DNA of 64,000 nucleotides from Prevotella sp. GTDB lineage: Bacteria > Bacteroidota > Bacteroidia > Bacteroidales > Bacteroidaceae. A program made the position numbers and the translations under genes. A model generated the notes under the pieces. It searched no databases. It was not told where the DNA came from and saw nothing but the letters and a program-made list of their open reading frames with translations. The DNA lies in contig JAFUDJ010000020.1 in NCBI GenBank assembly GCA_017459445.1, forward strand, positions 32,735 to 96,734, in the 5' to 3' direction. Shown here piece by piece: positions 43,119 through 52,103 of the stretch; position 1 is the stretch's first letter, and each line of letters opens with the position of its first letter.

Positions 43119-44138
43119 ATGATGACAGAGAATCCATACGTCAAACAGTTTCCCGGCCTCATGGCCGGCAAGACCATCCTCTACTGCCACGGCTTCGCTT
43201 CGAGCGGACAGTCGGGCACCGTGAAGCGGCTGCGCGAGGTGATGCCGCAGGCCCGTGTGGTGGCCCCTGACCTCCCCGTACACCCCCATGAGGCCATCGC
43301 CTTGCTCCATGCCGTCTGCGAGCAGGAGCACCCCGACCTCATCATCGGCACCAGCATGGGCGGCATGTATGCCGAGCAGCTGTGCGGCTACGACCGCATC
43401 TGCGTTAATCCGGCCTTGGAGATAGCCGAGACCATGCGGACGCACGGCATGACGGGCACGCAGCAGTTCCAGAATCCGAGGCTGGACGGCCAGCAGGAGT
43501 TCTACGTCGACAAGGCCCTCGTCAAGGAATACCGCGACGTGTCGGAGCAGCGCTTCGCAGGGCTGCGCGCCGTGGAGGGCGCACCGCAGACCGCCGACGG
43601 CGGCGGGGAGCTGGAACGGGTGTGGGGACTCTTCGGCGACGAGGACACCACGGTCGACACCTTCGGCCTCTTCAGCGAGCACTATCCGCAGGCGCTGCAC
43701 TTCCACGGCGAGCACCGCATGAACGACCAGTCGTTCATGCACAGCGTCGTGCCCGTCATCCGCTGGATTGACGACCGGCAGGACGGGCGCCAGCGACCTA
43801 TTATATATATAGGTGTCGAGACGATGATGGACGCCTACCGCAAGCCAGCCGCGTCGGTGCAGAAGGCCGTGCGGCTGCTCATCGAGCACTACCAGGTGTA
43901 CTTCGTGGCTCCGCCGGGGCAGTATGCCGACACGGCGCCGTGGCTCGAGGCGTACGTCAACGTGCCCGCCTGGCAACACGACGTCTATACCTGCCGCCGC
44001 GACCTGCTCTACGGCGACTACCTGATAAGCCGCCAGCGGGAGGGCGACACCATGGCCACGCTGCTGGCCTACGGCTCCGACACCTTCAAGACGTGGGACG
44101 ACATCATCGCCTACTTCTCACGCCTCGGCGGACAGTAA
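43119..44138 (+). CDS. YqiA/YcfP-type alpha/beta hydrolase fused to a degenerate HAD-like domain
   Basis: The 339-residue protein has an N-terminal YqiA-like esterase domain (about 1-220) with TILYCHGFASSGQSGTVKRL, the nucleophile elbow GTSMGG and a late His in RMNDQSFMH. Residues about 225-339 resemble the 5'-deoxynucleotidase-type HAD fold: a helix after a first strand (PIIYIGVETMMDA), VYFVAPPGQ, APWLEAYVNV and YGDYLISRQ. The catalytic DxD of HAD enzymes is replaced by GVE, so this half is probably inactive. The substrate is unknown. Promoter and start nearly coincide. The GH3 gene follows after 36 bp, probably in the same operon. Confidence 0.7.
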   Translation: MMTENPYVKQFPGLMAGKTILYCHGFASSGQSGTVKRLREVMPQARVVAPDLPVHPHEAIALLHAVCEQEHPDLIIGTSMGGMYAEQLCGYDRICVNPALEIAETMRTHGMTGTQQFQNPRLDGQQEFYVDKALVKEYRDVSEQRFAGLRAVEGAPQTADGGGELERVWGLFGDEDTTVDTFGLFSEHYPQALHFHGEHRMNDQSFMHSVVPVIRWIDDRQDGRQRPIIYIGVETMMDAYRKPAASVQKAVRLLIEHYQVYFVAPPGQYADTAPWLEAYVNVPAWQHDVYTCRRDLLYGDYLISRQREGDTMATLLAYGSDTFKTWDDIIAYFSRLGGQ

Positions 44139-44174
44139 ACAGACAGGCAGAAAACAGAAACGACTATATAATCT

Positions 44175-46553
44175 ATGAGAAAACTAATCATCATGGCGCT
44201 CCTCACTGTGGGCACCAGTAGCATGCTGGGCGCCAAGAAGACCGTCAGCCAGCTGACGCTGGACGAGAAGATAGGCCAGATGGTGCAGCTCGTGACCGAC
44301 CTCTTCGGCAAGAACGACGCCAAGGGCGTGTTCCACATCGACCCCGCCAAGGCCGACACGCTGTTCAGCAAGTACAAGATAGGCTCCATCCTGAACGCCC
44401 CCAACACCTGTGCGCCGACGGCGCCGCAGTGGGAGGAAATCATCGGCGACATCCAGCGGCTGTCGCTGAAGCACATCGGCATACCGTGCCTGTTCGGACT
44501 CGACCAGAACCACGGCTCCACCTACACGCAGGGCGGCACGCTGTTCCCGCAGAACATCAACATGGCGGCCACGTTCAACCGCGACATGGCGCGCCGCTGC
44601 GCCGAGGCCACGGCCTACGAGACGCGCGCCGTCAGCGTGCCGTGGACATTCAGTCCCACCGTCGACCTGGGCCGTGACGCCCGCTGGCCCCGCATCTGGG
44701 AGAACTTCGGCGAGGACTGCTACCTCAACGCCGAGATGGGCCGCATGCAAACCCTCGGCTTCCAAGGCCGTCCGGTAGACGGCGGCACTGCCGCCGTCCC
44801 CAACCGCCCCGCTGCCGCCCCCGCTCCGCCTGCCGCCTCCGCTCCGCCTGCCGCCGCCGCCCCCGCTTCGCCCTCCGCCGCCATCGACCAGCGCCACGTC
44901 GCCGTGTCGCTGAAGCACTATATGGGCTACGGTACGCCCTGGTCGGGCAAGGACCGCACGCCCGCCTACATAGCCCCCGCCATGCTGCGCGAGAAGCATT
45001 TCGCGCCGTTCCTGGCCGCTGTCCGCGAGGGGGCGGCCTCGGTGATGGTCAATTCCGCGTCGGTCAACGGCATGCCCATGCATGCCAACCGCGAGCTGCT
45101 GACCACCTGGCTGAAGGAACAGACGGGGTGGGACGGTGTCCTTATCACCGACTGGGCCGACGTCAACAACCTGTACAAGCGCGAAATGGTGGCCCGCGAC
45201 AAGAAGGACGCCCTGCGCATAGCCGTCAACGCCGGCATCGACATGATAATGGAACCGTACAGCGCCGACGCCTGCACGCTGCTGAAGGAGCTGGTGGAGG
45301 AGGGGAAGATTCCCATGAGCCGCATCGACGACGCCGTGGGGCGCATCCTCCGCATGAAGGAACGCCTGGGACTCTTCGAGCACCCCACGCAACGGCTGAA
45401 GGACTACCCCAAGTTCGGTGGCGAGGAGTTTGCACGTCTGGCTCTCGACGGTGCTGCCGAGAGCATGGTGCTGCTGAAGAACGAGGGCGCCCTGCTGCCG
45501 CTTGCCAAGGGCTGCCGCCTGCTCGTTACCGGGCCTAACGCCAACCAGATGCGCTGTCTGAACGGCGGCTGGAGCTACACGTGGCAGGGGCACCGCGCCG
45601 ACGAGTTCGCCTCGCAGTACAACACCGTCTACGAGGCCCTGCAGCAGGAATTCGGAAGCGAGAATGTCGTGCTCTGCCAGGGCGTGACCTACAACGAGAA
45701 AGGCAAATACTGGGAGGAGAAGGCCCCCGACAGCTACGACAGCGTGGTGGCACAGGCCGCCGACGTGGACGTCATCGTGGCCTGCATCGGCGAGAATTCC
45801 TATACCGAGACGCCCGGCAACCTGACCGACCTGACGCTCAGCGGCCACCAGCGCGATTTGGTCAAGGCGCTGGCCGCGACGGGCAAGCCCGTGGTGCTCG
45901 TGCTGAACGAGGGGCGACCGCGCATCATCAGCGACATCGTGCCGCTCTGCCGGGCCGTCGTCGACATCCTGCTGCCCGGCAACTACGGCGGCGACGCGCT
46001 GGCACAGCTGCTGGCCGGGCGCCGCAACTTCTCGGGACGCATGCCCTACACATACCCCAGCGAAATCAATTCGCTCACCAACTACGACTTCAAGAAGAGC
46101 GAGGAAGTGAAAACCATGACGGGCGCCTACGACTACAACGCCCGCGTCAGCCAGCAGTGGCCCTTCGGCTATGGCCTGAGCTACACGACATTCCGATACA
46201 GCAACCTGCGCGTCAGCAGACAGCACTTCCTGTGGAACGACCTGCTGACGGTCAGCGTCGACGTGACGAACACCGGCAACCGGGTCGGCAAGGAGAGCGT
46301 GCTGCTATACTCCAGCGACCTCATTGCCTCGATGACGCCCGACGGGCGCCGCCTGCGGCAGTTCGACAAGGTGGAGCTGCAGCCGGGTGAGACGCGGACG
46401 GTGACCCTGCAGCTGCCTGCCGCCGACCTGGCCTTCGTAGGATACGACGGCCGCTGGACCATCGAAGAGGGCGACTTCCTGCTGACCGTCGGCACGGAGA
46501 CGGCGACCGTAACCTGCGACGCGACGTACGTCTGGACGACGCCTAACCGCTGA
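44175..46553 (+). CDS. GH3 family beta-glucosidase-type glycosidase with a Pro/Ala insertion
   Basis: The 792-residue protein has a short signal peptide (MRKLIIMALLTVGTSSMLGA) and the GH3 N-domain with LTLDEKIGQMVQLVTDLFGK, IPCLFGLDQNHGSTY and the nucleophile region GVLITDWADV (Asp326). The GH3 C-domain follows (VVACIGENSYTETPGN), then a fibronectin-III-like domain at about 670-785 (LLTVSVDVTNTGNRVGKESV). It probably hydrolyses beta-glucosides in the periplasm. Residues about 199-237 form a Pro/Ala low-complexity insert between LGFQG and the KHYMGYG motif, where other GH3 enzymes have only a few residues; the underlying DNA is an imperfect repeat. Confidence 0.88.
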   Translation: MRKLIIMALLTVGTSSMLGAKKTVSQLTLDEKIGQMVQLVTDLFGKNDAKGVFHIDPAKADTLFSKYKIGSILNAPNTCAPTAPQWEEIIGDIQRLSLKHIGIPCLFGLDQNHGSTYTQGGTLFPQNINMAATFNRDMARRCAEATAYETRAVSVPWTFSPTVDLGRDARWPRIWENFGEDCYLNAEMGRMQTLGFQGRPVDGGTAAVPNRPAAAPAPPAASAPPAAAAPASPSAAIDQRHVAVSLKHYMGYGTPWSGKDRTPAYIAPAMLREKHFAPFLAAVREGAASVMVNSASVNGMPMHANRELLTTWLKEQTGWDGVLITDWADVNNLYKREMVARDKKDALRIAVNAGIDMIMEPYSADACTLLKELVEEGKIPMSRIDDAVGRILRMKERLGLFEHPTQRLKDYPKFGGEEFARLALDGAAESMVLLKNEGALLPLAKGCRLLVTGPNANQMRCLNGGWSYTWQGHRADEFASQYNTVYEALQQEFGSENVVLCQGVTYNEKGKYWEEKAPDSYDSVVAQAADVDVIVACIGENSYTETPGNLTDLTLSGHQRDLVKALAATGKPVVLVLNEGRPRIISDIVPLCRAVVDILLPGNYGGDALAQLLAGRRNFSGRMPYTYPSEINSLTNYDFKKSEEVKTMTGAYDYNARVSQQWPFGYGLSYTTFRYSNLRVSRQHFLWNDLLTVSVDVTNTGNRVGKESVLLYSSDLIASMTPDGRRLRQFDKVELQPGETRTVTLQLPAADLAFVGYDGRWTIEEGDFLLTVGTETATVTCDATYVWTTPNR

Positions 46554-46679
46554 CGCGCAAGCCTGACGGACAGAAAACGGTCGATTTTTACCCCCCCCTT
46601 TGTGGAAAAAAGTAGTACAAAAAGAGGCTTTAACAGAAAAAATATGGCCCTAATGTAACTAAGTTTTACAAAAAAGTCG

Positions 46680-46687
46680 TACCTTTG
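46680..46687 (+). promoter_or_regulatory. -7 element TACCTTTG of the CapD-like operon
   Basis: TACCTTTG followed by CAGCATAC lies 30 bp before the ATG at 46718. Confidence 0.75.
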
Positions 46688-46717
46688 CAGCATACTATTA
46701 AGGAACGCGAATCATAT

Positions 46718-48634
46718 ATGAATCCATTTCGAGGAATATTACAATGGTATTTTTCAAAGAACTCACTGCCTTACTGGTGTGTTCTGATGGTTGATTGCAT
46801 CATCGTCTTCGCCACGGGCGTCTTCACATACTGGCTTTTCAACAAGACCATAGAGCTGGTAGACCACCGCTTCGGTGTCATCTACACCATGCTCTGGTAC
46901 TGCCTACTGAGTCTTGTAGGAGCCAAGCTGTTCAGCACCTATTCCGGCATCGTGCGCTACTCGTCGTTCGTCGACCTGCTGAACGTGGCGTATGCCAACG
47001 GGCTGACGCTGGTACTGGCCATCGTGTCCAAGTACATATTCGAGGCGGCGGGCCTGAATGCGCTGACCGCCCTGACCAAGACGGAGACGCTGACCATGTT
47101 CGTCATGGCCACCTTCGCCATGTGGGGCATCCGCGTGCTCATCAAAGCGCTCTACGACGTGTCGTACCCGGCCACGCGCTCCAAGCGCGTGCTCATCTAC
47201 GGTGCGCTGACGGGCGGCATCGGACTGGCCAAGAACATCATGGCGCAGCGCCCGAGGCGCTTCGCGCTGGCAGGCTTTATCTCGCACGACAAGCGCTCTG
47301 AGCACATCATGCTCATGGGAAAGCGGGTGTATAACGTGAACGACGACCTGCCCGCCATCATTGCACGTCTGCACGTAGAAGCCATCCTGGTGAGTCCGCT
47401 GCGGGTAAACGAGTTCCGCAACAACCAGGAAATACAGAACATGCTGATAGGGGCGGGGTGCAAGATATTCATGGCCCAGCAGGCCCGCGAGGCCGACGTG
47501 AAGGACGGTCAGCTGAGCGACGACGACTTTAAGGACATGCAGCTCAAGGAAGTGTCGGTGGAGGACCTGCTGCCACGCATGGAAATCAAGGTCGACATGG
47601 AGTCGGTGGGCCGGCAGCTGGCGGGCAAGCGCATCCTCATCACGGGCTCCGCAGGCAGCATAGGCTCTGAAATGGTGCGACAGATAGCCATCTTCAAGCC
47701 GGCCAAGATGATGCTCATCGACCAGGCTGAGACGCCGGAGCATGACATCCGCCTGATGATGGCCCGCGAATATCCCGGCATCGACGCCACGACGGTGGTG
47801 TCGACCATCTGCGACAAAGAGCGCATGGAGCATATCTTCAAGACGTTCAGCCCAGACTATGTGTTCCATGCTGCCGCCTACAAGCACGTGCCGATGATGG
47901 AGAACAACCCCAGCGAGGCAGTGCACAACAACATATACGGCACGAAGATTATAGCCGACCTCAGCGTGAAGTACGGCGTCAAGAAGTTCGTCATGGTGTC
48001 GACCGACAAGGCCGTCAATCCCACCAACGTCATGGGATGCTCGAAACGCATCTGCGAAATCTACGTGCAGAGCCTGAGCAAGGCGCAACAGACGACGCAG
48101 TTCGTCACGACGCGCTTCGGCAACGTGCTGGGCTCGAACGGCTCTGTGATACCACTCTTCAAGGAGCAGATACGCAAGGGAGGACCCGTCACGGTGACCG
48201 ACGAGAACATTGTGCGCTTCTTCATGCTCATACCCGAGGCCTGCAAGCTGGTGCTGGAGGCCGGTACGAAGGGACATGGCGGAGAGATATTCGTCTTCGA
48301 CATGGGACAGCCCGTGAAGATTGCCGACCTGGCCAAGCGCATGATACAGCTTTCGGGGGCCCGTAACGTGGAAATCAAGTACACGGGACTGCGTGCCGGC
48401 GAGAAGCTGTACGAGGAGGTGCTGAACGAACTGGAGGGAACGAAGCCTTCGTTCCACGAGAAGATACGCATTGCCGAGGTTCGCGAGTACGACTATGCGA
48501 AGGTGTGCGAGGACATCGACGAACTCGTCAGCATAGCCCGCCAGTACGATGACATGGCGACGGTGAGGAAGATGAAGGAAATCGTGCCGGAATACAAATC
48601 GAACAACTCCATCTACGAATGCCTTGATAAATAA
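46718..48634 (+). CDS. Membrane-bound sugar-nucleotide epimerase/dehydratase (CapD/WbpM/FlaA1-like)
   Basis: The 638-residue protein has four N-terminal membrane helices (about 20-165), a CoA-binding-like Rossmann domain (about 160-285) and an SDR domain (about 300-600). The SDR domain has the nucleotide motif ITGSAGSIGSEMVRQ and the catalytic region VMVSTDKAVNPTNVMGCSKR, with Met in place of Tyr as in the WbpM family. Such enzymes dehydrate UDP-GlcNAc-type sugars (4,6-dehydratase) for capsule, LPS or glycoprotein synthesis. No glycosyltransferases are adjacent. It overlaps the next gene by 11 bp. Confidence 0.9.
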   Translation: MNPFRGILQWYFSKNSLPYWCVLMVDCIIVFATGVFTYWLFNKTIELVDHRFGVIYTMLWYCLLSLVGAKLFSTYSGIVRYSSFVDLLNVAYANGLTLVLAIVSKYIFEAAGLNALTALTKTETLTMFVMATFAMWGIRVLIKALYDVSYPATRSKRVLIYGALTGGIGLAKNIMAQRPRRFALAGFISHDKRSEHIMLMGKRVYNVNDDLPAIIARLHVEAILVSPLRVNEFRNNQEIQNMLIGAGCKIFMAQQAREADVKDGQLSDDDFKDMQLKEVSVEDLLPRMEIKVDMESVGRQLAGKRILITGSAGSIGSEMVRQIAIFKPAKMMLIDQAETPEHDIRLMMAREYPGIDATTVVSTICDKERMEHIFKTFSPDYVFHAAAYKHVPMMENNPSEAVHNNIYGTKIIADLSVKYGVKKFVMVSTDKAVNPTNVMGCSKRICEIYVQSLSKAQQTTQFVTTRFGNVLGSNGSVIPLFKEQIRKGGPVTVTDENIVRFFMLIPEACKLVLEAGTKGHGGEIFVFDMGQPVKIADLAKRMIQLSGARNVEIKYTGLRAGEKLYEEVLNELEGTKPSFHEKIRIAEVREYDYAKVCEDIDELVSIARQYDDMATVRKMKEIVPEYKSNNSIYECLDK

Positions 48635-49616
48635 AGCCACCATAGCACGGAAGGCCGCGCTGCAGGTGGCCGTCAGTTCACTGATGCACTTTCTGGTCGA
48701 CGGATTGTGCATCAGTTGTGTGTATCTGATGACGTGGCCGTTCGACATCCCGCAGCTGGCGGGCATCCTGCTCACCTATAACGTGCTGGCATTCCTGACA
48801 CAACCCGTCACTGGCCACTGGACAGACAGCTGCCGGCAGCGCCACTGGCTGCTGCTGACGGCGGTGCTGCTGCTGACCATGGCGGTGTTGGCGACGGCCT
48901 GCGTCGTGACGGTAAGGCCGTCGGTGACGGGCATGTTCGGCGTGGCCGTGCTCTTAGGACTGGGCAACTCGCTGTTTCATGTGTGGGGCGGACAGCTGAC
49001 AGCCGTCAGCACCGCCAACGACATACGGGCCGTGGGAACCTTTGTGTCGACAGGCGCCATGGGACTGGCCGTGGGCTTTGTGTACTATTCATGGCCGATG
49101 GTCTATGTCTTCCTGCTGATGCTCGTAGCCCTGGCCGTCGCCAGTGTGGCGATGACGGGGGGGACTGCCGTGGAGCAGCGGTCTACGGCGGCTGCGCATG
49201 AGGCGTTCGCCCACCGACATGGCTGGCTGCTGGCCGGTCTGGCCATGGTGGCGCTGATGGCCTTTGTGCTGGGGCGCTCGTATGTCGGCCAGGCTTTTTC
49301 CGCCGGCATGCCCAAGGGGAGCACCGTGATGCTGGCCGTGGGCGCGGTGTCGATGGCGGGTAAGATGGCGGGCGGATGGCTGGCCCGGTGGTGGGGCGTC
49401 GTGCCCTCCATGGCGGCAGTCGTCATAGCGGTCGCAGCCTGTCTGCTGCTGCGCGACAGCGGAACGGCGGTTCTGGTGGCGGGGCTGTTTCTCATCAATT
49501 GCACCATGGCCGTTACGCTCTACTTGGCCAATATCGTTTTGGCGGGGCATGAGGGGCTGGCCTTCGGGCTGTTGGCGGCGGCGCTGATGCCGGGCTACCT
49601 GCTGGCCATGCTCTGA
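48624..49616 (+). CDS. MFS-like membrane protein
   Basis: The product of about 330 residues has roughly ten hydrophobic helices and MFS-like loops (LTQPVTGHWTDSCRQRHWLL after helix 2, and LLGLGNSLFHVWGGQLTAVS). It is shorter than the usual 400-residue, 12-helix MFS protein. The longest frame uses a TTG start at 48624 inside the end of the preceding gene; other possible starts are GTG or ATG codons further in. The substrate is unknown. It is probably coupled to the upstream dehydratase gene. Confidence 0.6.
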   Translation: MINKATIARKAALQVAVSSLMHFLVDGLCISCVYLMTWPFDIPQLAGILLTYNVLAFLTQPVTGHWTDSCRQRHWLLLTAVLLLTMAVLATACVVTVRPSVTGMFGVAVLLGLGNSLFHVWGGQLTAVSTANDIRAVGTFVSTGAMGLAVGFVYYSWPMVYVFLLMLVALAVASVAMTGGTAVEQRSTAAAHEAFAHRHGWLLAGLAMVALMAFVLGRSYVGQAFSAGMPKGSTVMLAVGAVSMAGKMAGGWLARWWGVVPSMAAVVIAVAACLLLRDSGTAVLVAGLFLINCTMAVTLYLANIVLAGHEGLAFGLLAAALMPGYLLAML

Positions 49617-49660
49617 GCGAGGGGCATTGAAGGTGAAGGGGTAATTATGACGCTTACGAA

Positions 49661-50020
49661 ATGGCTATGGCACTGATGCTACACCTGCTGTCGACGCTGC
49701 TGCCTACGGTAGCCATTGAGCTGGGCGTGCTGCTGTTTCTGTGCGAAAGGCGGCGACGGGTGCTGTGGGGCTCGGTAGGTATGAACGTGGTGACGAATGT
49801 TGCGCTGAACCTCTACATGACCTATTGCAGCACGCTATGGACAAGGGATGCCGCCGTGGGCGAGCTGGCGGTCGTCGCGGCAGAGGCTGCGGCCTACTAC
49901 GCGCTGACACGCAACGGGCGGCAGGCATGCATATACAGCGTGCTGTGCAACGGCATCAGCCTGCTGACCGGCCTGCTGTTCCAGCTGGCGGCGGCGTATA
50001 TCCGCCTCGCCATGGCATAG
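49661..50020 (+). CDS. Small hypothetical membrane protein, four helices
   Basis: The 119-residue protein is almost entirely hydrophobic, with four predicted helices (for example LSTLLPTVAIELGVLLFLCE and GISLLTGLLFQLAAAYIRLA) separated by short basic loops (ERRRR, TRNGR). I recognise no family. It lies 45 bp after the MFS-like gene on the same strand and probably belongs to its operon. Confidence 0.55.
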   Translation: MAMALMLHLLSTLLPTVAIELGVLLFLCERRRRVLWGSVGMNVVTNVALNLYMTYCSTLWTRDAAVGELAVVAAEAAAYYALTRNGRQACIYSVLCNGISLLTGLLFQLAAAYIRLAMA

Positions 50021-50070
50021 ACAAGGACTATATATAATAATGTGTGACCAACAAATAAAGGAATAACGAC

Positions 50071-50394
50071 ATGATGATGAGACTATTTTTAGACATTCTG
50101 CCTTATCCGAAGGACCAGTACATCCCGGAGGCTATCCATCCCGTGAACAAACCGGTGACACCCGTCGTGGACTCGGCGGCACAGCTTCCGCCTGCCGTGG
50201 CTGACTCGGCTGCCGTGCCGCAGCAGGTCGCTGACTCGGCAGCGGCAACGCAGGACGCCATCATGAATGTCGGAGCGGGCAGCGGCGACGGCTCGGTACT
50301 GCTGTGGACCGTGCTGTGTGTGGCAGCAGCGCTGGCTGTCTGCGCCTACTTTGCATACGCCTACCGCCGCAGCCTCATGGCTTCGGCGCGATAA
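50071..50394 (+). CDS. Small hypothetical protein with Pro/Ala repeats and one C-terminal membrane helix
   Basis: The 107-residue protein has a short N-terminal part (MMMRLFLDILPYPKDQYIPE), then an Ala/Pro/Val-rich linker with four DSAA repeats (about 33-65). A single membrane helix follows (about 76-95, VLLWTVLCVAAALAVCAYFA) with a basic end. No family is recognised. It could be an anchor or a small subunit. It is followed by a long inverted repeat acting as terminator. Confidence 0.5.
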   Translation: MMMRLFLDILPYPKDQYIPEAIHPVNKPVTPVVDSAAQLPPAVADSAAVPQQVADSAAATQDAIMNVGAGSGDGSVLLWTVLCVAAALAVCAYFAYAYRRSLMASAR

Positions 50395-50408
50395 AGACAA
50401 CGGGCTAT

Positions 50409-50492
50409 ACAACGGATTTCACGGATTAAACGGATGCTTGCATACTGGCAATCAGTAGTAGCAGAATCCGTTTAATCCGTGAAATCTGTTGT
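50409..50492. terminator. Bidirectional terminator built from 9-bp repeats
   Basis: ACAACGGATTTCACGGATTA and its next 7 bp (50409-50435) pair with 50466-50492 with one mismatch. Each arm is itself a 9-bp tandem (ACGGATTTC, ACGGATTAA, ACGGATGCT). It lies between two convergent genes. Confidence 0.8.
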
Positions 50493-50501
50493 TATGCGAG
50501 C

Positions 50502-51932
50502 TTATTTCAGGTTGCTGACCTCGATAGCGGGCTGATAGTCGGGCCTGATTTCAAGAATCTTGGCAGCATACCCCTTCGACTTATCGGTGTCTTTCTCCTG
50601 GATAAGGCTGTAGGCCATCATGTAGTGGTAGGCGGTGACCAGAATCTGAATGTCGCCGGCTTCCTTGTCGGCCTTGGGAGAAATGAGGTCGATGAGTGCC
50701 TGATAGTGCGGCTTGGCAAGGCCCTTCGACTGGTCGGGGTCGAGCTTGTTGGCAATGTTGGCACGGCGATAGAGGACGTAAGCCAGGTTGTTGTTGAAGC
50801 GCTTGCCCATCTCTTCATAGACGGCATCGGCACGCATCAGGGCTGCTTCCTTGGCAGCGGCATCCTCCAAGGCGTCGGCATGCTTGATATGCAGCATAGC
50901 ATGACCCTCGTGGTCGTTGAAAGTAGGATTGTCGGTCTTGGCAATATACTCCTGATAGTACTTGATGGCACTCTCGTGGTCGCCCTTCTCGGCATAGAGG
51001 TCGGCCAGGCTCTTGATGATGTTCACGGGCTTGATGAGGTTCTTCTCCGACTGTACGTTGAGGGCCTTCTGGTATTCCTCGATGGCCTTGTCGTACTGCT
51101 TCAGGCCGGAATAGGTGAGACCGGCATAGAAGTACTCGGTGTTGGTAGCCTCAAGACTGTCGCTGGCGTTGAAGAGACGGTCGACGAACTTGGCGGCCTC
51201 CTCATAGTTCTTTTTCTCGACATTGAACATCATACCCAGACGGTTGAACGTGGCATTGCGCGGGCTGAGCTTCAAACCCTGCTCGACGGCTTTCAGACCA
51301 TCGTCGTACTTTCCGGTGAAGAAGCTGACGGAAGCGAACTCAATGAGGTTGCCCTTGTCGAGCTTCTGCACGGGCACCTTGGCATAAGAGTCGTAGGAGT
51401 CGGCAATCTTGTCGGCGATGTAGTAGATGTGACCCTTGATGGCGTCGACCTCGACGTCCGGGCACTGCTGCTTCAGCTCGTCGAGCTTGCGGGCTGAACC
51501 CTGCGGGTCAATCTTACGGTAGACGAGGGCATACTTGTAGTAGGCGTCGCGGTTCTTGGGGTCGGCATAGATGGCCTGGTCGTAATAGGCTGCTGCTCCG
51601 CCGCCATTGTCGCCAAGGGCCTCGATGTCGCCTAAGAGGATGTAGGCCGGTGCGCACTTGTTCTTGGCTGCAGCAAGGGCATGGTTGGCATAGACGCGGG
51701 CGTTGGCCGTGTCTTTCACCTCCAAGAAGGCGCGACCGAAAGCCACGAGGTTCTCGGCGTTCTTCTTGTTGGCCTTGAAGAAGGGCTTGAGCTGTTTGTC
51801 CACGTCGGCAGCCTTGCTGCTGATAATTTTCTTCACGGCATCAATGTCGGCCTTGGAGCCGTCCTGTGCCATGGCCGTAGCGCCGAATCCTGTCATCAGC
51901 GCTGCTACGAATAGATATTTCATTGTTTTCAT
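50502..51932 (-). CDS. Secreted or periplasmic TPR-repeat protein
   Basis: The 476-residue protein has a signal peptide (MKTMKYLFVAALMTGFGATA) and multiple TPR units (for example NAENLVAFGRAFLEVKDTAN, AYYDQAIYADPKNRDAYYKY and YAGLTYSGLKQYDKAIEEYQ). TPR solenoids mediate protein-protein contacts; no enzymatic domain is seen. It is the last gene of the Ton operon strand, 171 bp after the PstS-like gene, with a 20-bp tandem repeat in between. A role in outer-membrane assembly or Ton function is possible but only inferred from position. Confidence 0.8.
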   Translation of the reverse strand: MKTMKYLFVAALMTGFGATAMAQDGSKADIDAVKKIISSKAADVDKQLKPFFKANKKNAENLVAFGRAFLEVKDTANARVYANHALAAAKNKCAPAYILLGDIEALGDNGGGAAAYYDQAIYADPKNRDAYYKYALVYRKIDPQGSARKLDELKQQCPDVEVDAIKGHIYYIADKIADSYDSYAKVPVQKLDKGNLIEFASVSFFTGKYDDGLKAVEQGLKLSPRNATFNRLGMMFNVEKKNYEEAAKFVDRLFNASDSLEATNTEYFYAGLTYSGLKQYDKAIEEYQKALNVQSEKNLIKPVNIIKSLADLYAEKGDHESAIKYYQEYIAKTDNPTFNDHEGHAMLHIKHADALEDAAAKEAALMRADAVYEEMGKRFNNNLAYVLYRRANIANKLDPDQSKGLAKPHYQALIDLISPKADKEAGDIQILVTAYHYMMAYSLIQEKDTDKSKGYAAKILEIRPDYQPAIEVSNLK

Positions 51933-51950
51933 AGTCTCTCTCTGTTTTTA

Positions 51951-52010
51951 TGTTCGACAAATTGTTATTGTATTCGACAAATTGTTATGATGTTCGACAA
52001 ATTGTTTTAT
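51951..52010. repeat. Three tandem 20-bp repeats upstream of the TPR gene
   Basis: TTCGACAAATTGTTAT starts at 51953, 51973 and 51993, exactly 20 bp apart. The array begins 19 bp before the TPR gene start, inside its leader. Confidence 0.85.
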
Positions 52011-52103
52011 CTTTTTGACGTTCCAGTCAGGTAAAAGTTTCCTCTCACGGACTGTTTTTTACACTTTTATGCTATTTTTATCGTTTCTTTTTGTATTTCA
52101 AAG

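Noticed and set aside
44184-46226. A 680-codon open frame antisense to the GH3 gene
   Set aside because: The sense strand encodes a complete GH3 enzyme; the antisense product is low-complexity Val/His/Gly-rich, typical of GC-rich shadows.
46904-48775. A 623-codon antisense frame over the CapD-like gene
   Set aside because: Shadow of a well-conserved SDR protein; no recognisable domain.
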